64,000 bases of DNA. Origin: Sinonovacula constricta (lineage: Eukaryota; Mollusca; Bivalvia; Cardiida; Solecurtidae). The position numbers were made by a program, and so were the translations under genes. Of this stretch, positions 24,511 to 36,154 are shown one piece after another. The DNA lies in assembly GCA_007844125.1 (NCBI GenBank), contig CM017564.1:23038992-23102991 (forward strand), read 5' to 3'. The notes below the pieces were generated by a model, which had not been told where the DNA came from, did no database searches, and worked only from the letters and a program-made list of their open reading frames with translations. The number at the start of each line of letters is the position of its first letter. Position 1 is the stretch's first letter.

Positions 24511-27128
24511 CACCAAAAGAAGAGCTGAAGGACAAACGGAAGGGAGAAAAGTTGAACTGTCCAGTAACGTGAGCAGATGTAACAATGCGTCTCAGATTCA
24601 GTTTTATTCATTCGGCTCGCGTTAAAGAGACATGTTCCAGCCGCAAATCTCGGACGTCAGATGACCAGATTGCAATTCAAACGGTCGCATGAACCAATGG
24701 ATGATCATGGATTCTAGTACATACTGGTTGACGGGCAAACGGATGGAAATGAACTGTCCGGTAATGTGAGCAGATGTAACAATGCGTTTTAAACTCAGTT
24801 TTGTTCATTCGGCTCGCGTTATAGAGACATGTTCCAGCCGCAAATCTCGGACGCCATAATCTAAGGAACGTCACTTAGGGGAGACCATTTATACGGACGA
24901 CTGAAACATAATCGAAGAAAAGGAACAACTGTTGTCTACATCATTTTCTCTTGTTCTAGCACACGACAGTGGAATACGGCAAAGCAATGAACTGGCCCCA
25001 CAACTTCCATAAAGAGCTTCTCCAAAGAGAATTTTATATTTATACGTTTATTCTTGAACATGGCCGATTTGTGGCCTTGTCTTTATTTGTTCTGAACGTT
25101 CGCTTCTTCTGAACGCATGCTGGCTTTTCTTTAGTATAAGTAAACACTCAAACAAAATTACCATGTGCAGACATTTGTCTTGAATAAGGCAAAAAAGGAC
25201 ACGTGTATCTCAAGGAAACATAAGAAATACGAAATGGAGTGGTTGCGTGATTGGCAACTGACAACAGTGCCAAGGGAGACAACTAGAATAATATTCTCGA
25301 CGAGTACATTAGTTATTATCATTCTTGCTTAGTGGTCGTACATACTGACAGGTGGATGAATACACGTTTTGCTTAGATAACAGTGAGGAAGTGAGCGGTT
25401 GTATTTATTTGTAAACAAGGTTAGCAAAGTCGTACGTCGCATAAGAGAAGGGATTGGGATTCTTACTAACGTACATACTATCGGACATAGATTTTAGAAC
25501 TGACGAAAGGCGGAATGAACGCAGAAATAAACTGTCCAGTAACGCTAGCACATGTAACAATGCGTCTCAAACTCAGTTTTGTTCATTCGGCTCGCGTTAT
25601 TGAGACATGTTCCAGCCGCAAATCTCGGTCGCCATATTATAAGGAACGCAATTCGGGGGGACAAACCATGAAACTATAACAAACGAAATGAACCATCTGT
25701 TTTCCTGAGTATTTGCTAGTGGTCTAGCGCCCGACAATGATGAATAGACAGATACGCAATGAACTGTCCCCAAAGTTTCGTTTCCATAAACAATACCTCC
25801 AACGATGATTCAATATATTTACGATTGTTCTTGAACATGGCCAAATCGTGTTCTTGTCTCCATTCTGAAATCAAACCTTGTCCGGAGAGCTAAGCAGGCG
25901 GTACAAATATATTAAATAAATATGACGAAGAACCAACAAAGAAGGAGAGAGAGAGAAGAACTTTCAATGAGAAGAATGCAAATTTGTGTCTTTACAAAGG
26001 GAGATCACTCGGACAAAATATTTAAGTATAACGAAAGGCAAAATACAATTTTAAATACGTAGAATGCAAATGTGACGCCTTTACAAAGGGAGGTCACTAG
26101 GAAAACCTAAGCAGGTTCATAAGGAGTTTACTTATTTGTTCATTTCACGCTCTTTCTATTTCATTGGAATACAAGCGGACGGACGAACCTAGGATGTATG
26201 GGCAACAATTTGGGAACGATTGTCGACACAGATTAATAGGAAAAATACGGAAGAAAGAACGGACAACGGAAAATGTAACTGTCCAGTAACGCTAGCTGAT
26301 GTAACAATGCGTCTCAAACTCAGTTTTGTTCATTCGGCTCGCGTTATAGAGACATGTTTCAGCCGCAAATCTCGGGCATCAGATGACCGGATTGAAGGTG
26401 AAACAAACAGCGGCACGGACGTGGGTTTGATCATGGATTCTACTACCATCCGGCGGACGGAAGAACGAAAGTAGAGATGAATCTAGTAACGCGAGCAGTT
26501 GTAACAATGCGTATCAAAGTCATTTTTATTCATTCGGCTCGCGTTAAAGAACCATAATTGACGAAATGAACCAATTGTATTCTACAGCATTTGCTTTTGT
26601 TCTAACACACGACAGTGGAAAACAGCAAAGCAATGAACTGGCCCCACAACTTCCATAGAGAGCTCCACCAAAGAGAATTTGATATTTATACGTTTGTTCT
26701 TAAACATGGCCGATTTATGGTCTTGTATTTATTTGTTTTATGTCAAACAGTTCAAATATTAATTTGAACCTAAAAAAACATAGCAAATTAACAAAACATT
26801 TATTATTTTCAATGAAACCATATAATTCATATGTTATAAATATGTTATAAATATGACGCAGGAGCAAAACAGTGAACGTTTTTGAAAGGTAAGAATGTTA
26901 TTTGCATGAGGCCCAGAGGACGAACTTTATGAATATCTTAAGTTAAATTAGACTGAGGTCTTTTGGAAATGATGTTCTAAACCCATAGACGTTATTGCCA
27001 TACGGATCTGACCTTCAATAAGCGATTATTTTACTGGTATGCACATTTTGCAGTTTGCTTTTGCTATTTGCTGTTGTAATTTTCGAATGTATAAATACTT
27101 TCATTCTTGCCTTAGTACTCTTAACTTG

Positions 27129-27310
27129 GCGTGCGTTCAGTTAAAGCGAACGTTAGCCGGTAACGATGTTTGCCGCTAACGGTGTTATTGTTCGATTCGT
27201 TTTCTTCGCTCACTACCTTCGGAATCCGCTAGGGAACAGTAGCGAACGTAAGCGGCTAAGTGTTCGTTCAGAAACACTGTTAGCTAGTGTTCGCTACTGT
27301 TATTTTTTTA
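27129..27310 (+). mobile_element. Palindromic (foldback-like) segment, unit 1
   Basis: It opens GCGTGCGTTCAGTTAAAGCG. At 27235-27247 AACAGTAGCGAAC is perfectly inverted at 27289-27301, and the space between continues as an imperfect hairpin. Related segments lie at 29796-29968, 31510-31578 and 34578-35090. The better-preserved ones end in CGCATGC, roughly inverse to the GCGTGCG start. Confidence 0.55.
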
Positions 27311-29795
27311 AACCCCATGAATTTCTTTCTTCAGAATAAGTAAACATGCGAACAAAAGGATTATATGCAGACATTTGCCTTGAATAAGACAAAAAAGACG
27401 CATATATGTCACTGAAACATAGGAAATACGAAATGGAGTAGTTGTGTTAGTGACAACAGACGCCATTGCCAAGGGAGACGACTAAGAAAACATTCTCAAC
27501 GAGTACATTACTTATTACCTTTCTTGGTAAGTGGCCGTACATGCCGATGGAAGGATGGATGAATACGGATTTTTTACTTAGATAACAGTGTCTAAATGAG
27601 ATGTTGCGTTTATTTGTAAAACAAAATGTTAGAAAAGGTGTACGTTGGATAAGATATTGGATTGGAATTCTTACTAACGGACATACTATCGGACGGATGA
27701 TCATGGATTTTTGTACTGACGAATGGCGGAATGAAAGCAGAAATAACCTGTCCAGTAACGCTAGCAGGTGTAACAATGCGTCTCAAAATCAGTTTTTCTT
27801 TCGGCTCGCGTTATTGAGACATGTTCCAGCCGCAAATCTCGGTCAACATATTCTAAGAAACTCCAATTCAGGGAGACAAACCATGGAACTATAATCAACG
27901 AAACGGACCGGCTGTGTTCCTGAGCATTTGCTAGTGGTCTAGCGCACGACAATGTAGAATAGACAGATAAGCAATGAACTGTCTCCAAAATTTTATTTCC
28001 ATAAACAATACATCCAAAGATGATTGAATATATTTACAATTGTTCTTGAACATGGCCAAATCGTGCTCTTGTCCCCATTCTGCAATCCAAGCTTGTATGG
28101 AGAGCTAAGCAGGCGGTACAAATATTTTTTATAAATATGACGAAGAGCCAAAAAAGAAGGAGAGAAAAAAACATTCACTGAGAAAAATGCAAAATGGTGT
28201 CATTACGAAGGGAGATCACTCGGACAAACATGGAAAAATGCACGAGGAGTCATCTCATCTGTTATCCTCATTTGTTATTCGTTTCGGAGACAGGCGGACA
28301 GATGAATGGGGCAAACTACAGATGAACTATAGATGGACGGAAAATTAAACTGTCCAGTAACGTGAGCAGGCGTATCAATGCGTCTTAAACTCAGTTTTGT
28401 TCATTCGGCTCGCGTTATAGATGCATGTTCCAGCCGCAAATCTCGGACATCAGAAGATCGGATTGAAAGTCAAACAAACAGTGGCACGGACGTAGGGGTG
28501 ATCATGGATTCCAGTACTAACTGGAGGAAGGACGAACGAAAGTAGAGACGAACTGTCCAGTAACGTGAGCAGGTGTAACAATGCGTATAAAACTCAGTTT
28601 TGTTCATTCCGCTCGCGTTATAGATGCATGTTCCAACCGCAAATCTCGGACGTCGGTGAAAGGTGCATATAAAGACGAAACATTTTAAAGACTGGAGAAA
28701 AGAACAACAATAACACCCACACTACAAAAGGCCTCTTTCTAAGCGGTAGGCCTTTACTTTCAATTAATATAAATGGTGTGGTGATTGAACAACAATTTAG
28801 TTAAAATCATTTTACATGAAATTTTATTATTTGAAATTTATTCTCTGTACTGAGGGAGCTGTCAAAATCATGTCGAACACACAACAGTTGTGTTAAACGT
28901 TAGTTCAATCAGAGGCGAATAGTTTACTCTTCCTCTCTGCTCTTGTACAGTTAAATCGATCCAATTATGTAAGCAATGGTCGTCATCGTCGCGCATGAGC
29001 ATAAAATTTGGAGAACAACGTAGAAAGATATTCACCCAAAAAAGAGTTTAAGAACAAACGGAAGGGAGAAAAATTGATCTGTTCAGTAACGTGAGCAGAT
29101 GTAACAATGCGTCTCAAATTCAGTTTTGTTCATTCGGCTCGCGTTATAGAGGCATGTTCCAGCCGCAAATCTCGGACGTCAGATGACCGGATTGCAATTC
29201 AAACAAACGGTCACATGAAACAATGGATGATCATAAATTCTAGTACATACTGGCTGATGGGCAAACGGATGGAAATGAACTGTCCGGTAATGTGAGCAGA
29301 TGCAACAATGCGTCTCAAATTCAGTTTTGTTCATTCGGCTCGCGTTATAGAGACATGTTACAGCCGCAAATCTCGGACGCCATAATCTAAGGAACGTCAC
29401 TTAGGGGAGACCATTTATACGGACGACTGAAACATAATCGACGAAAAGAACCAACTGTTTTCTACATCATTTTCTCTCGTTCTAGCATACGACAGTGGAA
29501 TACAGCAAAGCAATGAACTGGCCCCACAACTTCCATAAAGAACTTCTCCAAAGAGAAGTTGATATTTATACGTTTATCTCGGATATCGCCGATTTGTGGT
29601 CTTGTCTTTATTTGGTTTTATGTCAAACAGTTCAAATACTAATTTAAACCTGGAAACTAAGCGAAATTACATCACTTTGAATTATTTATTTACCTGGTAT
29701 GCACATTCTGCAGTTTGTTTGTTTTTGGTATTTGCTGTTGTATTTTTCGAATGTATAAATACCTTCATTTTTGCCGAAGTACTATTGACTTGGCG

Positions 29796-29968
29796 TGCGG
29801 TTAGTAGACGTTTAGTAAGCCGGTAACGATGTTTGCCACTAACGGTGTTATTGTACCATTTATTATCTTTTCTCACTACTTTCGGAATACGTTGACGAAC
29901 GGTAGTGAACGTTAGCGGCTAACGGTTAGTTCAGTAGACACTGAACGTTCGCTTCTTCTGAACGCATG
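29796..29968 (+). mobile_element. Foldback-like TIR segment, unit 2
   Basis: It begins GCGTGCGGTTAGTAGACG and ends GAACGTTCGCTTCTTCTG-AACGCATGC; the reverse complement of the end resembles the start. The interior has a second inverted pair around GAACGTTAGCGGCTAACGGT. No transposase frame and no clear target duplication. Confidence 0.5.
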
Positions 29969-30874
29969 CTGGCTTTTCTTCAGCATAAGTAAACACTCAA
30001 ACAAAATTACCATGTGCAGACATTTGCCTTGAATGAGGAAAAAAAAGGACACGTGTATCTCAAGGAAACATAAGCAATACGAAATGGAGTGGTTGCGTGA
30101 TTGGCAACAGACAACAGTGCCAAGGGAAACAACTACGATAATATTCTCGACGAGTACATTAGTTATTATCATTCTTGCTTAGTGGTCGTACATACTGACA
30201 GGTGGATGAATACATGTTTTGCTTAGATAACAGTGAGGAAGTGAGCGGTTGTATTTATATGTAAACAAGGTTAGCAAAGTCGTACGTCGCATAAGAAAAT
30301 GGATTGGGATACTTACTATCGGACATAGATTTTAGAACTGACGAAAGGCGGAATAAACGCAGAAATAAACTGTCCAGTAACGCTAGCACATGTAACAATG
30401 CATCTTAAACTCAGTTTTGTTCATTCGGCTCGCGTTATTGAGACATGTTCCAGCCGCAAATCTCGGTCGCCATATTATAAGGAACGCAATTCGGGGGGAC
30501 AAACCATGAAACTATAACAAACGAAATGAACCATCTGTTTTCCTGAGTATTTGCTAGTGGTCTAGCGCCCGACAATGATGAATAGACAGATACGCAATGA
30601 ACTGTCCCCAAAGTTTCGTTTCCATAAACAATACCTCCAACGATGATTCAATATATTTACGATTGTTCTTGAACATGGCCAAATCGTGTTCTTGTCTCCA
30701 GGCGGTACAAATATATTTAATAAATATGACGAAGAGCCAACAAAGAAGGAGAGAGAGAGAGAAGAACTTCCAATGAGAAGAATGCAAATTTGTGTCTTTA
30801 CAAATGGAGATCACTCGGACAAAATATTTAAGTATAACGAAATGCAAAATACAATTTTAAATACGTAGAATGCA

Positions 30875-30936
30875 TTTTATACATAGCGTGTGACGTCACT
30901 ACGTTAAAGTCATTTTGACCGTGTGTTGACGCAACG
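30875..30936 (+). mobile_element. 62-bp insertion with 11-bp target duplication
   Basis: CGTAGAATGCA flanks the insert on both sides (30864-30874 and 30937-30947), while the matching place in unit 1 (near 26060) has it once and no insert. The insert contains TATACATAGCGTGTGACGTC and ends TTGACCGTGTGTTGACGCAA-CG. Both ends match the 541-bp element at 41119-41659. It holds the palindrome TGACGTCA, a CRE-type site. Confidence 0.85.
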
Positions 30937-33678
30937 CGTAGAATGCAAATGTGACGCCTTTACAAAGGGAGGTCACTAGGAAAACCTAAGCAGGTTCATA
31001 AGGAGTTTACTTATTTGTTCATTTCACGTTCTTCCTATTTCATTGGAATATAAGCGGACGGACGAACCGGGATGTATGGGCAACAATTTGGGAACAATTG
31101 TCGACACAGATTAATAGGAAAATACGGAAGAAAGGACGGACGGAAAATGTAACTGTCCAGTAACGCTAGCTGATGTAACAATGCGTCTCAAACTCAGTTT
31201 TGTTCATTCGGCTCGCGTTATAGAGACATGTTCCAGCCGCAAATCTCGGGCATCAGATGACCGGATTGAATGTGAAACAATCAGTGGCACGGATGAAGGT
31301 ATGATCATTGATTCTACTTCCATCTGGCGGACAGAAGAACGAACGTAGAGATGAATCTAGTATCGTGTGCAGGTGTAACAATGTGTATCAAAGTCATTTG
31401 TATTCATTCGGCTCGCGTTATAGAACCATAATCGACGAAATGGACCAACTGTATTCTACAGCATTTGCTTTTGTTCTAGCACACGACAGTGGAAAACAGC
31501 AAAGCAGTAAACAGTAGCGAACGTAAGCGGCTGACTGTTCGTTCAGAAGACACTGTTAGCTAATGTTCGCTAACGTTATTCTACTAAACCCCATGAATTC
31601 TTTTCTTCAGAATAAGTAAACACGCAAACAAAAGGATTATATGCAGACATTTGCCTTGAATAAGACAAAAAAGACGCATATATGTCACGGAAACATAGGA
31701 AATACGAAATGGAGTTGTTGTGTTAGTGACAACAGACGCCATTGCCAAGGGAGACGACTAGGAAAACATTCTCAACGAGTACATTACTTATTACCGTTCT
31801 TGGTGAGTGGCCGTACATGCCGATGGAAGGATGGATGAATACGGAAATTTTGCTTAGATAACAGTGTCTAAGTGAGATGTTGCGTTTATTTGTAAAAAAA
31901 TGTTAAAAAAATGTACGTCGGATAAGATAATGGATTGGAATTCTTACTAACGAACATACTAGCGGACGGATGATCATGGATTTTTGTACTGACGAAGGGC
32001 GGAATAAACGCAGAAATAACCTTTCCAGTAACGCTAGCAGGAGTAACAATGTGTGTCAAAATCAGTTGTGTTCTTTCGGCTCGCGTTATTAAGACATGTT
32101 CCAGCCGCAAATCTCGGTCAACATATTCTAAGGAACTCCAATTCGGGGAGACAAACCATGGAACTATAATCAGCGAAACGGACCGGCTGTGTTCCTGAGC
32201 ATTTGCTAGTGGTCTAGCGCACGACAATGTAGAATAGACAGATAAGCAATGAACTGTCTCCAAAATTTTGTTTCCATAAACAATACCTCCAAATATGATT
32301 CAATATATTTACAATTGTTCTTGAACATGGCCAAATCGTGCTCTTGTCTCCATTCTGCAATCAAACCTTGTCCGGATAGCTAAGCAGGCGGTACAAATAT
32401 GTTTTATAGATATGACGAAGGACCAAAAAAGAATGAGAGAGAGAAAAAACATTCACTGAGAAGAATGCAAAATGGTGTCACTACGAAGGGAGGTCACTCG
32501 GACAAACATGGAAAAATGCACGAGGAGTCATCTCATCTGTTATCCTCATTTGTTATTCGTTTCGGAGACAGGCGGACAGATGAATGGGGCAAACTACAGA
32601 TGAACATTAGATGGACGGAAAATTGAACTGTCCAGTAACGTGAGCAGGCGTATCACTGCGTCTCAAACTCAGTTTTGTTCATTCGGCTCGCGTTATAGAG
32701 ACATGTTACAGCCGCAAATCTCGGACATCAGAAGATCGGATTGAAAGTCAAACAAACAGTGGCACGGACGTAGGGGTGATCATGGATTCCAGTACTAACT
32801 GGAGGAAGGACGAACGAAAGTAGAGATGAACTGTCCAGTAACGTGAGCAGGTGTAACAATGCGTATAAAACTCAGTTTTGTTCATTCCGCTCGCGTTATA
32901 GATGCATGTTCCAACCGCAAATCTCGGACGTCGGTGAAAGGTGCATATAAAGACGAAACATTTTAAAGACTGGAGAAAAGAACAACAATAACACCCACAC
33001 TACAAAAGGCCTCTTTCTAAGCGGTAGGCCTTTACTTTCAATTAATATAAATGGTGTGGTGATTGAACAGCAATTTAGTTAAAATCATTTTACATGAAAT
33101 TTTATTATTTGCAATTTATTCTCTGTACTGAAGGAGCTGTCAAAATCATGTCGGACACACAACAATTGTGTTAAACGTTAGTTCAATTAGAGGCGAATAG
33201 TTTACTCTTCCTCTCTGCTCTTGTACAGTTAAATCGACCCAATTATTTAAGCAATGGTCGTCATCGCCGCGCATGAGCATACAATTTGGAGAACAACGTA
33301 GAAAGTGTCCACCAAAAAAAAGAGTTTAAGAACAAACGGAAGGGAGAAACATTGAACTGTCCAGTAACGTGAGCAGATGTAACAATGCGTCTCAAATTCA
33401 GTTTTGTTCATTCGGCTCGCGTTATAGAGGCATGTTCCAGCCGCAAATCTCGGATGTCAGATGACTGGATTGCAATTCAAACAAACGGTCGCATGAACCA
33501 ATGATTGATCATGAATTCTAGTACATACTGGTTGACGGGCGAACGGATGGAAATGAACTGTCCGGTAATGTGAGCAGATGTAACAATGCGTATTAAACCC
33601 AGTTTTGTTCATTCTGCTCGCGTTATAGAGACATGTTCCAGCCGCAAATCTCGGACGCCATAATCTTCTCATTGCATT

Positions 33679-33890
33679 ATGGAAACAAAGATGGCTGACT
33701 TTTCAAAGTGCATGCAGTACGCTTTAGATATGATGGAGATTCAACACTCCTTGAAAGAAGAGCAGATTACTTCGTTGAAGAATATTTTAACTTAGTTGAT
33801 ACTGTATGTATATTACAAACAGGATTTGGTAAAAGTGTAATATACCAGTTATTACCCTGCATGCACACGGATCACGCTTCGATGATGTCT
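33679..33890 (+). pseudogene. RecQ-like DNA helicase fragment, frameshifted and truncated
   Basis: From ATG 33679 (or 33691, AAGATGGCTGAC) one frame reads an N-terminal helicase-like lead-in with HSLKEEQITSLKNIL, then hits TAG. A second frame continues with DTVCILQTGFGKSVIYQLLP, the Walker A region (GFGKS) of RecQ-type superfamily 2 helicases, which unwind DNA using ATP. The two halves are in different frames, so a frameshift lies near 33785-33800. Homology stops about 33885; the remaining helicase is absent. What follows is repeat sequence ending in the dispersed GAGGACGGAATTACCCGAGG motif. Multi-copy RecQ-like genes are common in invertebrate mobile DNA (general knowledge), so this may be captured transposon cargo. 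It is not functional as read. Confidence 0.7.
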
Positions 33891-33993
33891 ATATCTGAAG
33901 CTTGCCGGAGATCGCTGAGGAGGTACGATTGCCATTTTGGATGTAGTTCGTCAATATGGCGGCGACAGCATTATTTCCGAGGTGATTACGTAG

Positions 33994-34023
33994 AGGACGG
34001 AATTACCCGAGGAGTTCCGAGTG
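33994..34023 (+). repeat. Dispersed end motif at the right edge of the helicase insert
   Basis: TAGAGGACGGAATTACCCGA-GGAGTTCCGAGTG matches 15642-15680 and 55232-55262. It lies exactly where unit 3 returns to array sequence (TAGACCATTTATACGG), so it probably marks the terminus of the inserted element. Confidence 0.6.
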
Positions 34024-34678
34024 TTAGACCATTTATACGGACGACTGAAACATAATCGACGAAAATGAACAACTGTTTTCTACATCATTTTCTCTTGTTC
34101 TAGAACACGACGGTGGAAAACAGCAAAGCAAGAACTGGCCCCACAACTTCCATAAAGAGCTTCTCCAAAGAGAATTTGATATTTATACGTTTATTCTTGA
34201 ACATGGCCGATTTGTGGTCATTTATTTATTTGTTTTGATGTCAAACAGTTCAAATATTAATTTGAACTTGAAAAACTTTTTATTCAAAACATACAAAACA
34301 TATGTTTTAAATATGACGCAGGGGAAAATGGTGTACTTTATGAAAGGTAAGAATGTTATTTGCATGAGACCCATAGGGCCAATTTTATGAGCATCTTAAG
34401 CTATAAAAGACTGAAGTCTTTTGGAAATAATGTTCTAAAATCCATAGCATTTATTGCAATATAGATCTGTCCTTCAATAATCGATTATTTATTTAAATGG
34501 TGTGCTTGTTTTTGCTATTTGCTGTTGTATTTTACGAATGTATAAATACCTTCAGTTTTGCCGAATTACTATTGACTTGGCGTGCGTTCAGGAGAAGAGA
34601 CCGTTAGCCAGTAACGATGTTTGCCGCTAACGGTGTTATTGCACGATTCGCTTTCTTCGCTCACTACCTTCGGAATCC

Positions 34679-34963
34679 CGATTAACTGCCTCGCGGATCA
34701 CGTCCATGTTTATTTACAAATGAGCATTAATATCACTATGTTATTCTTCCCAGTGCGCTTGAATTAATTAAATATCTTTAATTATTTACTTCAATATATG
34801 TCTTTTTCAGTAGATGTTTATTCATTTTTGTAGAAGTATTATTTTAATTTGAAAATATCCTTTAATATTAAAACTTTAAAATTTACGTCAAAAATCTTGA
34901 CTTGAGCCCATTGCAGAGGTGTTTCTGAGAGAGGAACGAACGACAACTCTGCATAGGAGATTG
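34679..34963. mobile_element. 285-bp insertion with 9-bp target duplication
   Basis: TCGGAATCC is present at 34670-34678 and again at 34964-34972. Unit 1 has it once with no insert (near 27219). The insert begins CGATTAACTGCCTCGCGG, is AT-rich, and ends CTCTGCATAGGAGATTG. I see no inverted ends, no A-rich tail and no coding frame, so the element class is open. Confidence 0.75.
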
Positions 34964-36154
34964 TCGGAATCCATTAGCGAATGGTAGTGAACGTAAGCGG
35001 CTAACTGTTCGTTCAGTAGACACTTTCTGGACACTTTTAGCTACTGTTCGCTAACGTTAGCGATCGTTCGCTTCTACTAAACGCATGCATGCTTTTCTTC
35101 AGAATAAGTTAACACGCAAAAAAAAAAAAGACAGAAAATGTCGATGAAACATAAGAAACACGAAATGGAGTAGTTATGTGATTGACAACAGACGCCATTG
35201 CAAAGGGAAACAACTAAGATAATATTATGGACGAGTACATTAGTTATTATCCTTCTTGCTAAGTGGCCGTACATGCCGAGGGATGGATGGACGGATGCGA
35301 TTTCTTTTTGCTTAGATAACAGTGTGTTAATGATTGAGTTTATTTGTAAAAAATGTTAGGAAAGTCGTACGTCGGATGAGATACTGTATTGGAATTCTTA
35401 CTAACGGACATACTAGCGGACGGATGATCATGGATTTTTGTACTGACGAAGGGCGGAATGAACGCAGAAATAAACTGTCTAGTACGCTAGCAGGTGTAAC
35501 AATGCATCTCAAACTCAGATTTGTTCATTTAGCTCGCGTTATAGAGACATGTTCCAGCCGCAAATATCGGACGCCATATTCTTAGGAACGCCAATTCGGA
35601 GAGATAAACAATGGAACTATAATCAACGAAACGGAACAGCTGTGTTCCTGAGCATTTGCTAGTGGTCTAGCGCATGACAATGTAGAATAGACAGATAAGC
35701 AATGAACTGTCCCCAAAGTTTCCTTGCCGTAAACAATACATCCAAAGGTGATTCAATATATTTACAATTGTTCTTGAACATGGCCGAATCGTGTACTTGT
35801 CTCCATTCTGCAATCAAACCTTGCCTGGAAGGCTAAGCAGGCGGTACAAATACATTTAACAAATACGAGGAAGAACCAAAAGGAAAAAGAAAAGAAGAAA
35901 CCTGGAAGAACGCATGAGAGTTCATCCTATTTGTTATCCTCTTATTTATTCGTTTCGAAGACAGGCGGACAGAATAATGGCGTAAACTACAGATGAACTA
36001 TAGATGGACGGACATGTTCCAGCCGCAAATCTATGACGTCAGGTAATCGTCACTTGGAGATTGTGACAACGAGAGCTGCCGGTATCCTAAGTGCGACCAA
36101 CTGGATGCGATCAAGCTCTAGACAAGGGACAATAATACACTGCTATCTCTCATT

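Larger units (their letters stand above)
24222..28997 (+). repeat. Array unit 1 (~4.78 kb)
   Basis: Runs from GAGCATAAAATTTTGAGAAC to the equivalent point at 28998. Module order: core pair (24555, 24754), downstream module, core 25529, core pair 26277/26480, AT-rich plus palindromic segment (27130-27305), core 27745, core pair 28348/28551, and a tail with AAGGCCTCTTTCTAAGCGGT. Compared with unit 2 it has a SINE insertion (24246-24510) and lacks ~330 bp before 25090, which leaves only the right arm of the palindromic element. Confidence 0.8.
28998..33276 (+). repeat. Array unit 2 (~4.28 kb)
   Basis: Same module order as unit 1, and near-identical over long stretches (for example 32829-33276 against 28551-28997). 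Differences are discrete: a 37-bp loss at 30700, a 62-bp insertion at 30875, and a ~600-bp deletion at ~31510 joining AAGCAGTAAACAGTAGCGAA. It keeps the ~330 bp (29605-29945) lost in unit 1. High identity with discrete indels points to a recent tandem duplication. Confidence 0.8.
22700..36050. repeat. Higher-order repeat array built on a conserved ~100-bp core
   Basis: The core begins AACTGTCCAGTAACG, includes TGTTCATTCGGCTCGCGTTA and ends CAGCCGCAAATCTCGGA. Cores start near 22801, 23076, 24555, 24754, 25529, 26277, 26480 (short), 27745, 28348, 28551, 29077, 29278, 30368, 31151, 31354 (short), 32018, 32626, 32829, 33355, 33556 and 35473, with a fragment at 36011. Many are pairs ~200 bp apart. 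Cores are followed by a ~220-bp module (ACTGGCCCCACAACTTCCAT, TTCTTGAACATGGCCGA) or a diverged version. Longer modules add an AAATACGAAATGGAGT block and a GGCGGTACAAATAT block. Modules recur in order, giving two complete units and partial ones. Neither strand shows a lasting coding frame. I cannot match it to a named satellite or Helitron; no terminal Helitron signature is evident. Confidence 0.9.
33277..36050 (+). repeat. Array unit 3 (partial, ~2.8 kb)
   Basis: Contains core pair 33355/33556, the downstream module (34024-34250), the palindromic segment with an inserted 285-bp element, the AAACACGAAATGGAGTAG block (35155) and core 35473 with its module. It fades out at a core fragment (36011-36035). 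A RecQ-like fragment replaces ~20 bp at 33665-34023. Confidence 0.75.

Noticed and set aside
22831..33672. Recurring frames in the array cores on both strands (for example RLKLSFVHSARVIETC)
   Set aside because: They are short, open on both strands at once, and break between units; they reflect copying of the core, not a protein.
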